A stretch of DNA of 64,000 nucleotides, from assembly GCA_900469345.1 (NCBI GenBank), contig UBWZ01000002.1, forward strand, positions 62,001 to 126,000, in the 5' to 3' direction. Shown one piece after another: positions 1-9,966 of this stretch (its first letter is position 1; the number at the start of each line of letters is the position of its first letter). Under the pieces are notes generated by a model. It searched no databases. It had not been told where the DNA came from and saw only the letters and a program-made list of their open reading frames with translations. The stretch comes from Hyphomicrobiales bacterium (lineage in GTDB: Bacteria > Pseudomonadota > Alphaproteobacteria > Rhizobiales > Rhizobiaceae). The position numbers were made by a program, and so were the translations under genes.

Positions 1-124
1 GCCCCTCGCCCATCACCATCGGCTTGTCGCTGACCTGCAGAATTCGCACCGTCTGAGCCTCGGCGGCGACAGTTGCGGCCGCCATGAAGAGCGCCGCTGA
101 GACGAGCGTGTGGATGGTCTTCAT
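1..124 (-). CDS. Secreted protein, N-terminal part only
   Basis: The window cuts this gene, so only the first 41 residues are visible. They begin MKTIHTLVSAALFMAAATVA and continue through an AEA-like cleavage site, a typical Sec signal peptide, so the product is probably periplasmic. An AGGAGTA ribosome site lies 6-12 bases upstream of the ATG on the minus strand. It is divergent from the gcv operon. Nothing in the visible part identifies the family. Confidence 0.6.
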   Translation of the reverse strand, partial: MKTIHTLVSAALFMAAATVAAEAQTVRILQVSDKPMVMGEG

Positions 125-342
125 AGATGGTACTCCTTGCGGCGCATCGTGTGCCTGACTGGCAGCTACTGCCTAAAGAAATGCGCAGCGCTTGCAAAGA
201 TGGCGACAAACCTTGCGTCGATATTTTGCCCTGCGACACCCGCGGAAGGCCAGAGCGACCAGACCCGGTCAGCGCAGCGCGGGTCGAGCACCGCCCAGAT
301 CATCGCCTGCGACAAAATCTGTGTCCGGCGCGACAGCAGGGC

Positions 343-370
343 TTGCCAAATCGGGTGCCTCGCCGATAAT
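343..370 (+). promoter_or_regulatory. Probable promoter of the gcv operon
   Basis: A sigma70-like pair, TTGCCA (343-348) and GATAAT (365-370), is separated by 16 bases. Transcription would begin near 377, a few bases before the first stem of the glycine riboswitch, which is where the promoter of a riboswitch-controlled operon should lie. Predicted from sequence only. Confidence 0.5.
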
Positions 371-382
371 GGCGTTACACCC

Positions 383-540
383 GATGGGAGAAGCCGCTTC
401 GATGCGGTGCCGAAGGAGCAACCGCCCCGGAAACTCTCAGGCAAAAGGACCACCGGGTGACTGACAGGACTCTGGAGAGAAGCTCACGCACGAGCTCGCC
501 GAAGGGATAACAATCTCAGGCGCATGGACAGAGGGGGCTC
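383..540 (+). ncRNA. Tandem glycine riboswitch (gcvT leader)
   Basis: Two successive glycine aptamers are visible. Aptamer 1 (about 385-480) has the hallmark strings GCCGAAGGAGCAA, AACTCTCAGGCAAAAGGACC and the closing GACTCTGGAGAG. Aptamer 2 (about 482-538) repeats the core as GCCGAAGGGATAACAATCTCAGG followed by GGACAGAGGGGG. The short linker and shared core are typical of the cooperative tandem form, which turns on glycine cleavage genes when glycine is abundant. It sits directly upstream of gcvT. The 540-607 stretch before the start codon would be the expression platform and contains a small GGCGG/CCGCC hairpin at 576-587. Confidence 0.93.
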
Positions 541-607
541 GAACACTGGCACTTTGCTGTGCCTGAATCTGAGCCGGCGGAATCCGCCAAACCTGGAGGT
601 GTCCCTT

Positions 608-1756
608 TTGGGTGACCACACCGAAGACCAATCCGTTCTGAAGCAGACGCCGCTCCACGCCTTGCACCTGTCGCTGGGGGCCAAAATGGTCCCGTTCGCA
701 GGCTATGACATGCCGGTCCAGTATCCCGCCGGCGTCATGAAGGAGCATCTCCATACTCGCGCAGCCGCGGGACTGTTCGACGTCTCCCACATGGGTCAGG
801 TTCTGGTCAGGGCGAAGTCCGGATCCGTCGAAGACGCTGCGCTGGCTTTGGAAAAGCTGGTTCCCGTCGATATCCTCGGCCTTCGCGAAGGACGCCAGCG
901 CTACGGCTTCTTCACGGCCGACAATGGCGGCATCCTCGACGACCTGATGATCGCCAACCGCGGAGATCATCTTCTGGTGGTCGTCAACGCTTCCTGCAAG
1001 GATGCAGACCTTGCCCACATGCAGGAAAACCTGCCGGGTTGCGACGTCTCCCTCCTCGACGACCGTGCCCTGCTGGCGCTGCAGGGACCGAGGGCCGAAG
1101 GCGTTCTGGCCGAACTCTGGGCCGATGTCGCCGCAATGAAATTCATGGATGTCCGGGAAGTGCCGCTGCTTGGCGTCGCCTGCATCATCTCCCGCTCGGG
1201 CTATTCCGGCGAAGACGGCTTCGAGATTTCATTTCCGGCAAGCCATGCCGAGGCGCTTGCCAAGGCTCTGCTCTCCCATCCGGATTGTGAACCGATCGGA
1301 CTGGGGGCGCGCGATTCGCTTCGGCTCGAGGCCGGGCTGTGCCTCTATGGAAACGATATCGACACCACCACCTCGCCGATCGAGGCCGCGCTTGACTGGG
1401 CAATCCAGAAGGTCCGGCGTCCGGGCGGCGAACGGGCCGGTGGCTATCCCGGTGCCGCTCGCATTGAAGAGGACCTGCAGAGCGGTCCGGTGCGCCGACG
1501 GGTTGGCCTGAAGCCGGAAGGCAAGGCCCCGGTGCGGGCCCATGCCGGCCTGTTTGCCGAGGATTCCTCGGCGTCACCGATCGGTGAAGTCACCTCCGGC
1601 ACGTTCGGCCCGACCGCCGAAGGCCCGGTCGCCATGGGCTATGTCCCGTCGGCGATGGCCAAGGCCGGAACCCGCGTCTTTGCGGAAGTGCGCGGCAAGT
1701 ATCTGCCGATGACCGTCACTGCCCTTCCCTTCATCACACCCACCTACAAACGCTAG
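608..1756 (+). CDS. gcvT: Aminomethyltransferase, T protein of glycine cleavage
   Basis: GcvT takes the aminomethyl group from the lipoyl arm of GcvH and passes it to tetrahydrofolate, giving methylene-THF and ammonia. The frame carries family strings such as [41 protein letters not shown] and [20 protein letters not shown]; length 382 residues is normal. I chose a TTG start at 608: GGAGG at 595-599 lies eight bases upstream, and the reading frame upstream of it would run into the riboswitch, where an ATG at 524 is inside aptamer 2. gcvT leads the gcvT-gcvH-gcvP operon and is controlled by the glycine riboswitch. Confidence 0.95.
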   Translation: MGDHTEDQSVLKQTPLHALHLSLGAKMVPFAGYDMPVQYPAGVMKEHLHTRAAAGLFDVSHMGQVLVRAKSGSVEDAALALEKLVPVDILGLREGRQRYGFFTADNGGILDDLMIANRGDHLLVVVNASCKDADLAHMQENLPGCDVSLLDDRALLALQGPRAEGVLAELWADVAAMKFMDVREVPLLGVACIISRSGYSGEDGFEISFPASHAEALAKALLSHPDCEPIGLGARDSLRLEAGLCLYGNDIDTTTSPIEAALDWAIQKVRRPGGERAGGYPGAARIEEDLQSGPVRRRVGLKPEGKAPVRAHAGLFAEDSSASPIGEVTSGTFGPTAEGPVAMGYVPSAMAKAGTRVFAEVRGKYLPMTVTALPFITPTYKR

Positions 1757-1776
1757 AAAAAGCTCCGGAGAGAACA

Positions 1777-2139
1777 ATGCTGAAATTTACCGCCGAACAC
1801 GAATGGCTGAAGCTCGAAGGCGACGTCGCCACCGTTGGCATCACCCAGCACGCGGCCGATCAACTCGGCGACCTGGTCTTCGTTGAACTGCCGGAAATCG
1901 GCGCCGAACTGACCAAGGACGGCAACGGCGCGACGGTCGAAAGCGTCAAGGCAGCCTCGGATGTCTATTGTCCGCTCGACGGCGAAGTCACCGAAGTCAA
2001 TCAGGCGATCGTCGACGATCCCTCGCTCGTCAACTCGGATCCGCAAGGCGGCGCCTGGTTCTTCAAGCTCAAGCTCAAGAACGCAGCCGACGCCGACGCC
2101 TTGATGGACGAGGCCGCCTACAAGGAGCTGATTGCCTGA
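1777..2139 (+). CDS. gcvH: Glycine cleavage system H protein
   Basis: GcvH is the lipoylated shuttle between the P, T and L proteins. The 120-residue product has the lipoylation motif ESVKA with the modified lysine at residue 58, in the setting [20 protein letters not shown]. An RBS (GGAGAG) precedes the ATG at 1777. The gene starts 20 bases after gcvT and its stop codon overlaps the start of gcvP in a TGATG arrangement, so the two are probably translationally coupled. Confidence 0.97.
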   Translation: MLKFTAEHEWLKLEGDVATVGITQHAADQLGDLVFVELPEIGAELTKDGNGATVESVKAASDVYCPLDGEVTEVNQAIVDDPSLVNSDPQGGAWFFKLKLKNAADADALMDEAAYKELIA

Positions 2140-5003
2140 TGACCGACAGCACCGACTTCCACTTCACCGACTACAATCCCTACGATTTCGCCAATCGACG
2201 CCATATCGGGCCCTCGCCGGCCGAGATGACTGAGATGCTGAAGGTCATCGGATACAAGTCGCTCGACGCGCTGATCGATGCCACCGTCCCGGGGTCGATC
2301 CGCCAGGAGACCCCTCTCGCCTGGGGTGCCGCGCTGACCGAACGCGAGGCGCTCGACAAGCTGCGCGAGACCGCCAACAAGAACCAGGTGCTGGTCTCGT
2401 TGATCGGCCAGGGCTACTACGGCACGGTCACGCCGCCGGTGATCCAGCGCAACATTCTGGAAAATCCCGCCTGGTACACGGCCTACACGCCCTACCAGCC
2501 GGAGATCAGCCAGGGCCGCCTCGAAGCGCTCCTGAATTTCCAGACCATGATCTGTGACCTCACCGGGCTCGACGTGGCGAACGCCTCGCTGCTCGACGAG
2601 GCGACCGCGGCCGCCGAAGCCATGGCGCTCTGCCAGCGGCAGGCGAAATCCAAGGCCACCGCCTTCTTCGTCGACAAGGAGTGCCACCCGCAGACGATTG
2701 CACTGATAGAGACCCGCGCCGCCCCGCTCGGCTGGACGGTAATCGTCGGTGATCCGATGACGGATCTCGATCCGGTCGACGTTTTCGGCGCGATATTCCA
2801 GTGTCCCGGCACGCATGGCCACGTCCGCGACTTTACCGGCATCGTTTCGCGACTGCACCAGACTGGAGCCGTCGCGGCGGTCGCCGCCGACCTCCTGGCG
2901 CTGACGCTCCTCAAATCGCCGGGCGAAATGGGCGCCGACATCGCAATCGGCTCCTCCCAGCGGTTCGGTGTTCCGGTCGGCTACGGCGGTCCGCACGCCG
3001 CCTTCATGGCGGTCAAGGACGCGCACAAGCGCGCCATGCCCGGCCGTCTCGTCGGCGTCTCCGTCGATGCGCGCGGCAACCGCGCCTACCGCCTGTCGCT
3101 GCAGACCCGCGAACAGCACATCAGGCGTGAAAAGGCGACCTCGAACATCTGCACCGCGCAGGTGCTTCTGGCTGTCATGGCCTCCATGTACGGCGTCTTC
3201 CACGGGCCTGAAGGCCTGAAGGCCATTGCCCAGGCGGTCCATAAGAAGGCCGTGCTGATGGCAAAAGGTCTCGAAAAGCTCGGCTACAGCATCGAACCGC
3301 ATGGCTTCTTCGACACCATCACGGTCGAGGTCGGCCACATGCAGGGTCTCATCCTGCGGGCAGCCGTGGCTGAAGGCGTCAACCTGCGCAAGGTCGGCGA
3401 AACGGCCATCGGCATGTCGCTCGATGAGCGCACCCGGCCGGCCACGCTTGAAGCGGTCTGGCGCGCCTTCGGCGGCAACTTCAAGGTTTCGGATTTCGAC
3501 ATCGACTATCGCTTGCCGCACGCTCTGCTGCGCAAGTCCGATTACATGACACATCCAATCTTCCACATGAACCGCGCCGAAAGCGAGATGACCCGCTATA
3601 TCCGCCGGCTCTCCGACCGCGATCTCGCGCTCGACCGGTCGATGATCCCGCTCGGTTCCTGCACGATGAAGCTGAACGCCACGGCTGAAATGCTGCCGAT
3701 CACCTGGCCGGAATTCTCCGACATCCACCCCTTCGTGCCCCAGGACCAGGCGCTGGGCTACAAGGAGATGATCGACGACCTTTCGGCAAAACTCTGCCTC
3801 ATCACCGGCTATGATGCCTTCTCCATGCAGCCGAATTCGGGCGCGCAGGGAGAGTATGCGGGCCTCCTGACCATCCGCAACTATCACATCGCCAGCGGCG
3901 ACACGCACCGCGACATCTGCCTCATCCCCACCTCGGCGCACGGCACCAACCCGGCCTCCGCCCAGATGGCCGGCATGAAGGTCGTGGTGGTGAAGGTACG
4001 CGAAAACGGCGATATCGATCTCGACGATTTCCGTGCCAAGGCCGAGCAGCACGCAGCTAACCTCTCCTGCTGCATGATCACCTACCCATCGACGCACGGC
4101 GTGTTCGAGGAGACGGTCCGGGAAATCTGCGACATCACCCACAGCCATGGCGGCCAGGTCTATCTCGACGGCGCCAACATGAACGCCATGGTCGGCCTGT
4201 CGCGCCCGGGCGACATCGGCTCGGACGTGTCCCACCTCAACCTGCACAAGACGTTCTGCATCCCGCATGGCGGCGGTGGACCCGGCATGGGACCGATCGG
4301 CGTCAAGGCGCATCTCGCCGCACACCTGCCCGGTCATCCGGAGCGGGACGGTCGCGAAGGGGCGGTTTCGGCTGCCCCGTTCGGCTCGCCCTCGATCCTG
4401 CCGATTTCCTGGTCCTACTGCCTGATGATGGGCGGCGAAGGTCTGACCCAGGCGACCAAGGTGGCCATCCTCAACGCCAACTACATCGCCAGCCGACTGA
4501 AGGGCGCGTATGACGTGCTTTATAAGTCGGAGGCCGGCCGCGTTGCGCATGAATGCATCATCGACACCCGTCCGCTCAATGCGTCGGCAGGCGTCAGCGT
4601 CGATGACGTCGCCAAGCGCCTGATCGACTGCGGCTTCCATGCCCCGACCATGAGCTGGCCGGTGGCCGGTACGCTGATGATCGAACCGACGGAATCGGAA
4701 ACCAAGGCCGAGATCGACCGCTTCTGCGATGCCATGCTGACTATCCGCGAGGAGGCCCGCGCCATCGAGGAAGGCCGCATGGACAAGCTGAACAACCCGC
4801 TGAAGAACGCGCCGCATACCGTGGAAGATCTGGTCGGCGAATGGGATCGGCCCTACAGCCGCGAGCAGGCCTGCTTCCCGCCGGGCTCGTTCCGGGTCGA
4901 CAAATACTGGTCGCCGGTCAACCGCATCGACAACGTCTACGGCGACCGTAACCTCATCTGCACCTGCCCGCCGATGAGCGACTACGCGGAAGCCGCGGAG
5001 TAG
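2139..5003 (+). CDS. gcvP: Glycine dehydrogenase (decarboxylating), P protein
   Basis: GcvP is the PLP enzyme that decarboxylates glycine and loads the aminomethyl group on GcvH. The 954-residue product is the long, single-chain form (N- and C-terminal homologous halves fused). It begins [20 protein letters not shown] and contains the PLP lysine in [20 protein letters not shown] (Lys704). The start at 2139 overlaps the gcvH stop by one base. Together with T and H it completes the operon; the fourth part, lipoamide dehydrogenase, is shared with other complexes and is not in this window. Confidence 0.97.
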   Translation: MTDSTDFHFTDYNPYDFANRRHIGPSPAEMTEMLKVIGYKSLDALIDATVPGSIRQETPLAWGAALTEREALDKLRETANKNQVLVSLIGQGYYGTVTPPVIQRNILENPAWYTAYTPYQPEISQGRLEALLNFQTMICDLTGLDVANASLLDEATAAAEAMALCQRQAKSKATAFFVDKECHPQTIALIETRAAPLGWTVIVGDPMTDLDPVDVFGAIFQCPGTHGHVRDFTGIVSRLHQTGAVAAVAADLLALTLLKSPGEMGADIAIGSSQRFGVPVGYGGPHAAFMAVKDAHKRAMPGRLVGVSVDARGNRAYRLSLQTREQHIRREKATSNICTAQVLLAVMASMYGVFHGPEGLKAIAQAVHKKAVLMAKGLEKLGYSIEPHGFFDTITVEVGHMQGLILRAAVAEGVNLRKVGETAIGMSLDERTRPATLEAVWRAFGGNFKVSDFDIDYRLPHALLRKSDYMTHPIFHMNRAESEMTRYIRRLSDRDLALDRSMIPLGSCTMKLNATAEMLPITWPEFSDIHPFVPQDQALGYKEMIDDLSAKLCLITGYDAFSMQPNSGAQGEYAGLLTIRNYHIASGDTHRDICLIPTSAHGTNPASAQMAGMKVVVVKVRENGDIDLDDFRAKAEQHAANLSCCMITYPSTHGVFEETVREICDITHSHGGQVYLDGANMNAMVGLSRPGDIGSDVSHLNLHKTFCIPHGGGGPGMGPIGVKAHLAAHLPGHPERDGREGAVSAAPFGSPSILPISWSYCLMMGGEGLTQATKVAILNANYIASRLKGAYDVLYKSEAGRVAHECIIDTRPLNASAGVSVDDVAKRLIDCGFHAPTMSWPVAGTLMIEPTESETKAEIDRFCDAMLTIREEARAIEEGRMDKLNNPLKNAPHTVEDLVGEWDRPYSREQACFPPGSFRVDKYWSPVNRIDNVYGDRNLICTCPPMSDYAEAAE

Positions 5004-5008
5004 ACATG

Positions 5009-5043
5009 AAAAAAGGGCGGCGCTGCAAGGCGCCGCCCTTTTT
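5009..5043. terminator. Bidirectional intrinsic terminator after gcvP
   Basis: A nine-base perfect stem GGGCGGCGC / GCGCCGCCC (5015-5023, 5030-5038) with a six-base loop is followed by T5 and preceded by A6. It can stop transcription of gcvTHP on the plus strand and of the convergent RTX gene on the minus strand. Confidence 0.9.
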
Positions 5044-5065
5044 ATTTGGGAAGACGGACGGGCGG

Positions 5066-6076
5066 CTACAGGAAGAAATCGCTCGAATACATCTTGGTGA
5101 AGTCGGCGATCTTGATCTGGAAGTCGGCGCGGCCGTCACCGTTGACGTCACCCGCCAGGATGCCGTTCGACGCGAAACGCAATTCGCCCGCCTCGCCACT
5201 GAAACCCTTAGAGCCGATGAAGTCGAACGCCTGGTTGCCGCCGTGCGTGGTATCGGCGTCGATCGACCGCAGGTCGATGAAGTCGTCATCCGCGCGGCTG
5301 AAATCGAAAATCACGTCGCGCGACGTGTTGGCGGTGGAATCGCTCAGTGCAGTAAAGACGAAGGTATCCGCACCCGACCCGCCATAGAGGTGGTCGTTGC
5401 CCGCGCCGCCGTAAAGCTTGTCCCTGCCGCTGCCGCCGTAAAGATCGTCATTGCCGGCCGCGCCGTAGATCACGTCGTTGCCGCCGTCACCCCACAGCTT
5501 GTTGGCAAGCGCCGAGCCGTAGATCTTGTCGGCAACACCGGTTCCCGCTGCGTTTTCGATGCTGACGAGAGTTTCCTGGTAGTTCGTGCCGCGCGTCTGG
5601 GCATAGCCCTTGGCAAGGTCGATGATCACGCCGCTGCCCGAAAGGTCCTGGTCGTCGTCCTGGGACTCGTAGCTGATCGTGTCGCTGCCGGCGCCGCCGT
5701 TGAAATAGTTGTTGAAGCCGACCGAGAAAAACACGTCCTTGCCGGCGTCGCCGTAGTAGTCGCTGTGATAGGTCGCAACGTCGAATGTATCGTCACCGTC
5801 GCCGCCATAGACCGCGTCGTAGTGTGCGGACGTGTTGAAACCGATGGCGCGGTAGCTGTCATTGCCGGTCCCGAGATCGATCAGGTTGCCGCCTTCGAAG
5901 TCGTTCTTGACATAGTCGTTGTTCGCCCCGGCATAGACGGTGTTGAAGCCGCCATAGGTTCCAGTGACGTTCAGGTAGATCTTGTCGTTGCCGCCATAGG
6001 TATAGACCGTGAGGTCGGAATCGATTTCGTCCTGGTAGACGATGTTGGAAAAGTCATTGCCTTTATAGGTCGTCAT
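5066..6076 (-). CDS. RTX-type (hemolysin-repeat) calcium-binding protein
   Basis: This 336-residue acidic, Gly/Asp-rich protein has several RTX nonapeptides in the middle, for example GGDGDDTFD and the run GGSGRDKLYGGAGNDHLYGG (about residues 215-235), which bind Ca2+ as a parallel beta-roll. The C-terminal part resembles the M10/serralysin C-terminal region and ends in KMYSSDFFL, a hydrophobic end typical of type I secretion signals; there is no N-terminal signal peptide. An RBS (GGAGGAACGC) precedes the ATG. No type I exporter genes lie nearby, so export would depend on one encoded elsewhere. No enzymatic domain is visible. Confidence 0.85.
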   Translation of the reverse strand: MTTYKGNDFSNIVYQDEIDSDLTVYTYGGNDKIYLNVTGTYGGFNTVYAGANNDYVKNDFEGGNLIDLGTGNDSYRAIGFNTSAHYDAVYGGDGDDTFDVATYHSDYYGDAGKDVFFSVGFNNYFNGGAGSDTISYESQDDDQDLSGSGVIIDLAKGYAQTRGTNYQETLVSIENAAGTGVADKIYGSALANKLWGDGGNDVIYGAAGNDDLYGGSGRDKLYGGAGNDHLYGGSGADTFVFTALSDSTANTSRDVIFDFSRADDDFIDLRSIDADTTHGGNQAFDFIGSKGFSGEAGELRFASNGILAGDVNGDGRADFQIKIADFTKMYSSDFFL

Positions 6077-6415
6077 GCGTTCCTCCGGAGCCTCCCTGCC
6101 ACCTGCTGCGCGAAGCAGGCGGATATGTTGTAGACGTTACTCGTTTCAACCTAAACAGAACCGTAACGGCCGGTTGTCTAGCGTTCATATTCGTCGACAG
6201 TGAGGCCGCAATTTGTTGCCCGCTGCGATGTCTGCGGAAACATTGCGCGATCTCTGCGTTTGCACAGATGAGTGACCTTGCCGATAGCAATATTAGTAAG
6301 TTCTAGACAAGGGTACTCGCCCATATTGTGGCCATGGCAGCTATCTACGGTTGGTAGACACGCCTAAAGATCGTGATGGATCGGCCTCTCGGTTGGTCCC
6401 ACAGGGAAAGTGCAG
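6077..6415. other. Intergenic region without recognised genes
   Basis: This 339-base, relatively AT-rich stretch lies between two divergent genes and must hold the promoter of the RTX gene on the minus strand and that of the small gene at 6416 on the plus strand. I found no convincing coding frame, riboswitch or long inverted repeat in it. Confidence 0.6.
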
Positions 6416-6688
6416 ATGATACAGGGACCAGACAGTCAACCCAGCATGCCTTTGGCGCCGGATGATCTCGAATTGCTGCGCACGTTTCTGGAAGCATGGT
6501 GCGACGAACACGCCGTAGACGTGACGGATGATGCCGCCGCCGACGTGGCATCGGCACTCATTGCGTGGTACCAGTCCGACGACAGCGACAAGACCTTGCT
6601 GAAGCCAGGTCCGAACCGGTCGCTCCCCGCATCACCACGCATCCAGCTGCTTTTGCAGGAACTGAAGCAGACCCGCAGCCCTCGTTAG
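6416..6688 (+). CDS. Small conserved-looking hypothetical protein
   Basis: A 90-residue acidic protein beginning MIQGPDSQPSMPLAPDDLEL. The N-terminal two thirds, which include LRTFLEAWCDEHAV, look helical and soluble; the tail is basic. No signal peptide or membrane segment is present. I prefer the ATG at 6416 because AGGGAA (6403-6408) lies seven bases upstream; a GTG at 6410 is the alternative. It converges on dusA with only five bases between the stop codons. I do not recognise the family and assign no function. Confidence 0.6.
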   Translation: MIQGPDSQPSMPLAPDDLELLRTFLEAWCDEHAVDVTDDAAADVASALIAWYQSDDSDKTLLKPGPNRSLPASPRIQLLLQELKQTRSPR

Positions 6689-6693
6689 CAGGG

Positions 6694-7806
6694 TCAGCCG
6701 GCAAGCGTCCTTGCCTCGCCGGAAAGGTCGACGGCAGCGAAGGCTGCCGCGATGACGTCAGGCCCTGCTCCGGGCTTCATGGCGTCCGACGAGAGGATCT
6801 GACGAAACCGCCGGGCTCCCGCAAATCCCTGGAACAGCCCGACCATGTGCCGGGTGACGTGGTGCAGCCGGCCGCCGGCGGTGATCACCGTCTCCGCGTA
6901 GTCCATCATCCTGTCGCGCAGCGCCAGCCAGTCGAAGTCCGGAGACGGGTCGTTGCCGGCCAGCATCGCATCGACGCCGGCAAGGAGATTGGTGTTGTGA
7001 TAGGCTGCCCGCCCGAGCATCACCCCGTCCATGACCTCCAGGTGATCTGCCGCCTGCTCCAGCGTCGTTATCCCGCCATTGATGCCGATGAACGTCGCCG
7101 GGTTGCTTTTCTTGATCGCGTGCACGAGGCCATAGTCGAGCGGCGGGACCTCGCGGTTCTCCTTCGGCGACAATCCCTGTAGCCAGGCCTTGCGGGCATG
7201 GATCCAGATCGCGTCCGCACCGGCGCCGATCATCCGGTCGACGAAATCCGGCAGTACCTCTTCCGGCACCTGTTCGTCTACGCCGATCCGGCATTTGACC
7301 GTGACCGGCACGCGCGACGCCGCCTTCATGACGGAGACAAGCTCTGCCACATGCGCGGGTTCGCGCATCAGGCAGGCGCCGAACGTACCGGACTGCACCC
7401 GGTCCGACGGGCAGCCGACATTCAGGTTGATCTCGTCATAGCCGTAGTCGCCGGCGATCCGGATAGCGTCGGCATTTTTTTTGGGGTCGGATCCGCCGAG
7501 CTGCAGCGCCACGGGATGTTCGGCCGGAGAATAGGACAGGAGGCGTTCGCGCGGTCCGTGGATGATCGCATCCGCCACCACCATCTCGGTATAGAGCAGC
7601 GCCCTCGACGACAATTGCCGATGCAGGAAGCGGCAGTGCCGATCCGTCCAGTCGATCATCGGCGCGACCGCGAAGACCGGCGCTCTGAGGTCGCTGCTGT
7701 TTGAGGATGGATCTGCCACCTGCACGTTGTTCGTCTCCCGGCCCGACCGATCGGGCTTCGTCGTGTTTGCGCGCGCAGCGCATACCATGAGGCGGCGGGT
7801 TTTCAT
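6694..7806 (-). CDS. dusA: tRNA-dihydrouridine synthase A
   Basis: An FMN enzyme that reduces uridines in the D-loop of tRNA. The TIM-barrel begins FAVAPMIDWTDRHCRFLHRQ, the substrate-binding strand reads INLNVGCPSDRVQ with the catalytic Cys in SGTFGACLM, and FMN-binding strings TVKCRIGVD and FIGINGGI follow. The ATG at 7806 gives 370 residues with a roughly 45-residue basic leader before the barrel; the initiation site is uncertain because the RBS is weak, and a shorter start is possible. The subfamily call DusA rests on the GIDEQVPEEVLP-type segment after the barrel core and the overall length. Confidence 0.88.
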   Translation of the reverse strand: MKTRRLMVCAARANTTKPDRSGRETNNVQVADPSSNSSDLRAPVFAVAPMIDWTDRHCRFLHRQLSSRALLYTEMVVADAIIHGPRERLLSYSPAEHPVALQLGGSDPKKNADAIRIAGDYGYDEINLNVGCPSDRVQSGTFGACLMREPAHVAELVSVMKAASRVPVTVKCRIGVDEQVPEEVLPDFVDRMIGAGADAIWIHARKAWLQGLSPKENREVPPLDYGLVHAIKKSNPATFIGINGGITTLEQAADHLEVMDGVMLGRAAYHNTNLLAGVDAMLAGNDPSPDFDWLALRDRMMDYAETVITAGGRLHHVTRHMVGLFQGFAGARRFRQILSSDAMKPGAGPDVIAAAFAAVDLSGEARTLAG

Positions 7807-7969
7807 AGACGCCTGCGGCAGGCGACCGCCGCCGAGCCTGTGACAGTTCCGTGACGAAAATGAGAGCCAATTGGAAAGCCCTGTAATGGGCCTGACATGG
7901 GGGCGGCCTAAGGAGAGGCCCACCGGCGCGGATCAAACTGCCCGCACGGTTTCTGACCGGAGAGCGTCC

Positions 7970-8797
7970 ATGAAAATCATCCAGATCACCGACACCCATT
8001 TCAGCCCGAGCAAGCCGCATTTCAACGGCAACTGGGCGCCGCTGTTGACCTGGATCGAGGCCCAGAATGCCGACCTCATCGTCCATACCGGCGATCTGAC
8101 GGTCGATGGTGCGGACAAGGCCGAAGACATCACCTTTTCCATGGACCTGATGCGCCAGGCAACGGCGCCGATGCTGATCGTGCCGGGCAATCACGATGTC
8201 GGCCACCTTCCGGGCTCCGACCAGCCGGTCAATGCCGAACGGCTGCAGCGCTGGCGCGCGCTGTCCGGCGCGGATAGGTTCGTGGAGGACAGCCAAGCCT
8301 GGCGTCTCGTCGGCATCAACGCGCTCCTGCTTGGCCACGGGGATGACGAGGAGGAAGCGCAGTTCGAATGGCTGCGCACCGCGTTCGAACAACGCAACGG
8401 ACGCCGGCTAGCGCTGTTTTCCCACAAGCCGCTTTTCGTCGATGCGCCGGACGAGGGAGACACCGGCTACTGGGGTGTTCGCCCCGCCCAGCGCCAGCGT
8501 CTTTTCGACCTGATCGCCGCCCATGACGTGGCGCTGTTCGCGAGCGGCCACCTGCACTGGGCATGGCAGGGAGAATACAAAGAAACCTCGCTCACCTGGG
8601 GGCCGTCCGCCGCCTTCGTCATCGACACGATGGAGCGCGAAATGCCGGGCGAACGCATCGTTGGCGCCGTCGTCCATGAGTTCGGCAGTGAGTTGCGGTC
8701 GCAGATTGTGGCGATCCCCGGCATGACCGCCCACGTGATCGACGGGATCATCCACGAGATCTATCCCAAGGCTGTGCGCAAGGATGCCGCAGAATGA
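7970..8797 (+). CDS. Calcineurin-like metallophosphoesterase
   Basis: A 275-residue dimetal phosphoesterase of the CpdA/Icc class. Metal-binding motifs are in order: DTHF (residues 8-11), HTGDLT, PGNHDVG, then SHKP and a late GHLH (SGHLHWAW). It has no signal peptide, so it acts in the cytoplasm. The start at 7970 has GGAGAG six bases upstream. It overlaps the following ABC ATPase gene by four bases (ATGA), making it the first gene of a transporter operon. The arrangement suggests it hydrolyses a phosphodiester or phosphomonoester imported by that transporter; the substrate is unknown. Confidence 0.88.
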   Translation: MKIIQITDTHFSPSKPHFNGNWAPLLTWIEAQNADLIVHTGDLTVDGADKAEDITFSMDLMRQATAPMLIVPGNHDVGHLPGSDQPVNAERLQRWRALSGADRFVEDSQAWRLVGINALLLGHGDDEEEAQFEWLRTAFEQRNGRRLALFSHKPLFVDAPDEGDTGYWGVRPAQRQRLFDLIAAHDVALFASGHLHWAWQGEYKETSLTWGPSAAFVIDTMEREMPGERIVGAVVHEFGSELRSQIVAIPGMTAHVIDGIIHEIYPKAVRKDAAE

Positions 8798-9966
8798 GTG
8801 CGATCTCGCTCCGTGACATCCGCAAGTCCTTCGGCGAAAACCAGATCCTCAAGGGCGTAAGCCTCGACGCCCAGCCCGGCGAGTTCATCGCGCTGGTGGG
8901 TCCGTCCGGTTGCGGCAAGAGCACGCTGTTGCGCATCATGGCCGGGCTGGAAAGCGCCGATAGCGGCAACATCCTGATCGGCACGGAAACGATGACCGAC
9001 ATGGCCCCGGCCGACCGCAACGTCGCCATGGTTTTTCAGTCCTATGCCCTTTACCCGCACCTGACGGCGGCCCAGAACATTGCGGTGCCCCTCGTCATGC
9101 GCCGGCTGACGCGGGCCCAGCGCCTGCCGCTCGTCGGCCCCCTTATGCCGGGTCATCGCAAGCGGGTCGCCGACATCAAGCGCGACGTCCGCGACATGGC
9201 CGCGTCCCTCAAGATCGACCATCTTCTCGACCGCAAGCCCGGCCAGATGTCGGGCGGACAGCGCCAGCGCGTCGCACTCGCCCGGGCCATGGTGCGGCGC
9301 CCGGTGCTGTTCCTGATGGACGAACCGCTCTCCAATCTCGATGCCAACCTGCGCGTCCATGCCCGCGGCGAAATCGTCGAGCTGCACCGGCGCGCCGGCG
9401 TGCCGACCCTCTACGTGACCCACGATCAGGCCGAGGCGCTATCCATGGCAGACCGCGTCGCCGTCATGATCGGCGGCGAACTGCTGCAACTCGCCTCGCC
9501 GCAGGTGATCTACGACGATCCGCAGCATGTCGAGGTGGCGAAGTTCGTTGGCCAGCCGCGCATCAACCTGTTCACCTCGCATGTCTCGGGCGACAACAGC
9601 GTTTCACTCGGCGACGTCCGCTGCGTGCTGACCGAGGACCGTGGGGCCGGTGGTTCACTGGTCACGCTCGGCATCCGCCCCGAGTTTCTCCGTGTCGCGC
9701 GCGAGGCCGATGGCGGTCTGCCAGCGCGCATCAGCCGGATCGAGTTTCTCGGCTCCGAGATCATCCTTTATTGCCACCTGGATGCGATCGGAGAAACGGT
9801 GATCGCCAAGCTGTCGCCGTCCGAGGGGGCCGGGCTCGTGGCCGGCATGCCGATCCGGCTGCACGCCGACCCGAACCACATCTTCGTATTTGCCGCCAAT
9901 GGCCGCCGCCTTCGTTCGCTGCCGCTGATGTCGGCATCCGATGCCAGGGAGACCATCCATGGCTGA
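8794..9966 (+). CDS. ABC transporter ATPase, MalK/UgpC type
   Basis: A 390-residue nucleotide-binding subunit. Walker A is GPSGCGKST, the Q-loop is in VFQSYALYPH, the signature is MSGGQRQR, Walker B is VLFLMDEPLSNLDAN and the H-loop is YVTHDQAEALS. An extra 25-residue insertion with PLVGPLMPGHRKRVADI lies between Q-loop and signature, and a C-terminal TOBE region completes the carbohydrate-uptake (CUT1) form. Overlaps both neighbours (phosphoesterase by 4 bases, permease by 8), so translation is coupled. It energises the importer built from the next three genes. Confidence 0.93.
   Translation: MSAISLRDIRKSFGENQILKGVSLDAQPGEFIALVGPSGCGKSTLLRIMAGLESADSGNILIGTETMTDMAPADRNVAMVFQSYALYPHLTAAQNIAVPLVMRRLTRAQRLPLVGPLMPGHRKRVADIKRDVRDMAASLKIDHLLDRKPGQMSGGQRQRVALARAMVRRPVLFLMDEPLSNLDANLRVHARGEIVELHRRAGVPTLYVTHDQAEALSMADRVAVMIGGELLQLASPQVIYDDPQHVEVAKFVGQPRINLFTSHVSGDNSVSLGDVRCVLTEDRGAGGSLVTLGIRPEFLRVAREADGGLPARISRIEFLGSEIILYCHLDAIGETVIAKLSPSEGAGLVAGMPIRLHADPNHIFVFAANGRRLRSLPLMSASDARETIHG

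Noticed and set aside
110-464. Short frames between the first gene and the riboswitch
   Set aside because: They overlap the promoter and riboswitch and show no coding signature.
524-610. ATG at 524 as start of gcvT
   Set aside because: Lies inside the second glycine aptamer and has no conserved N-terminal sequence; TTG at 608 with GGAGG is better.
2118-4817. Open frame of 899 codons on the minus strand opposite gcvP
   Set aside because: It mirrors gcvP codon use (high GC in third positions) and has no family strings; a shadow frame.
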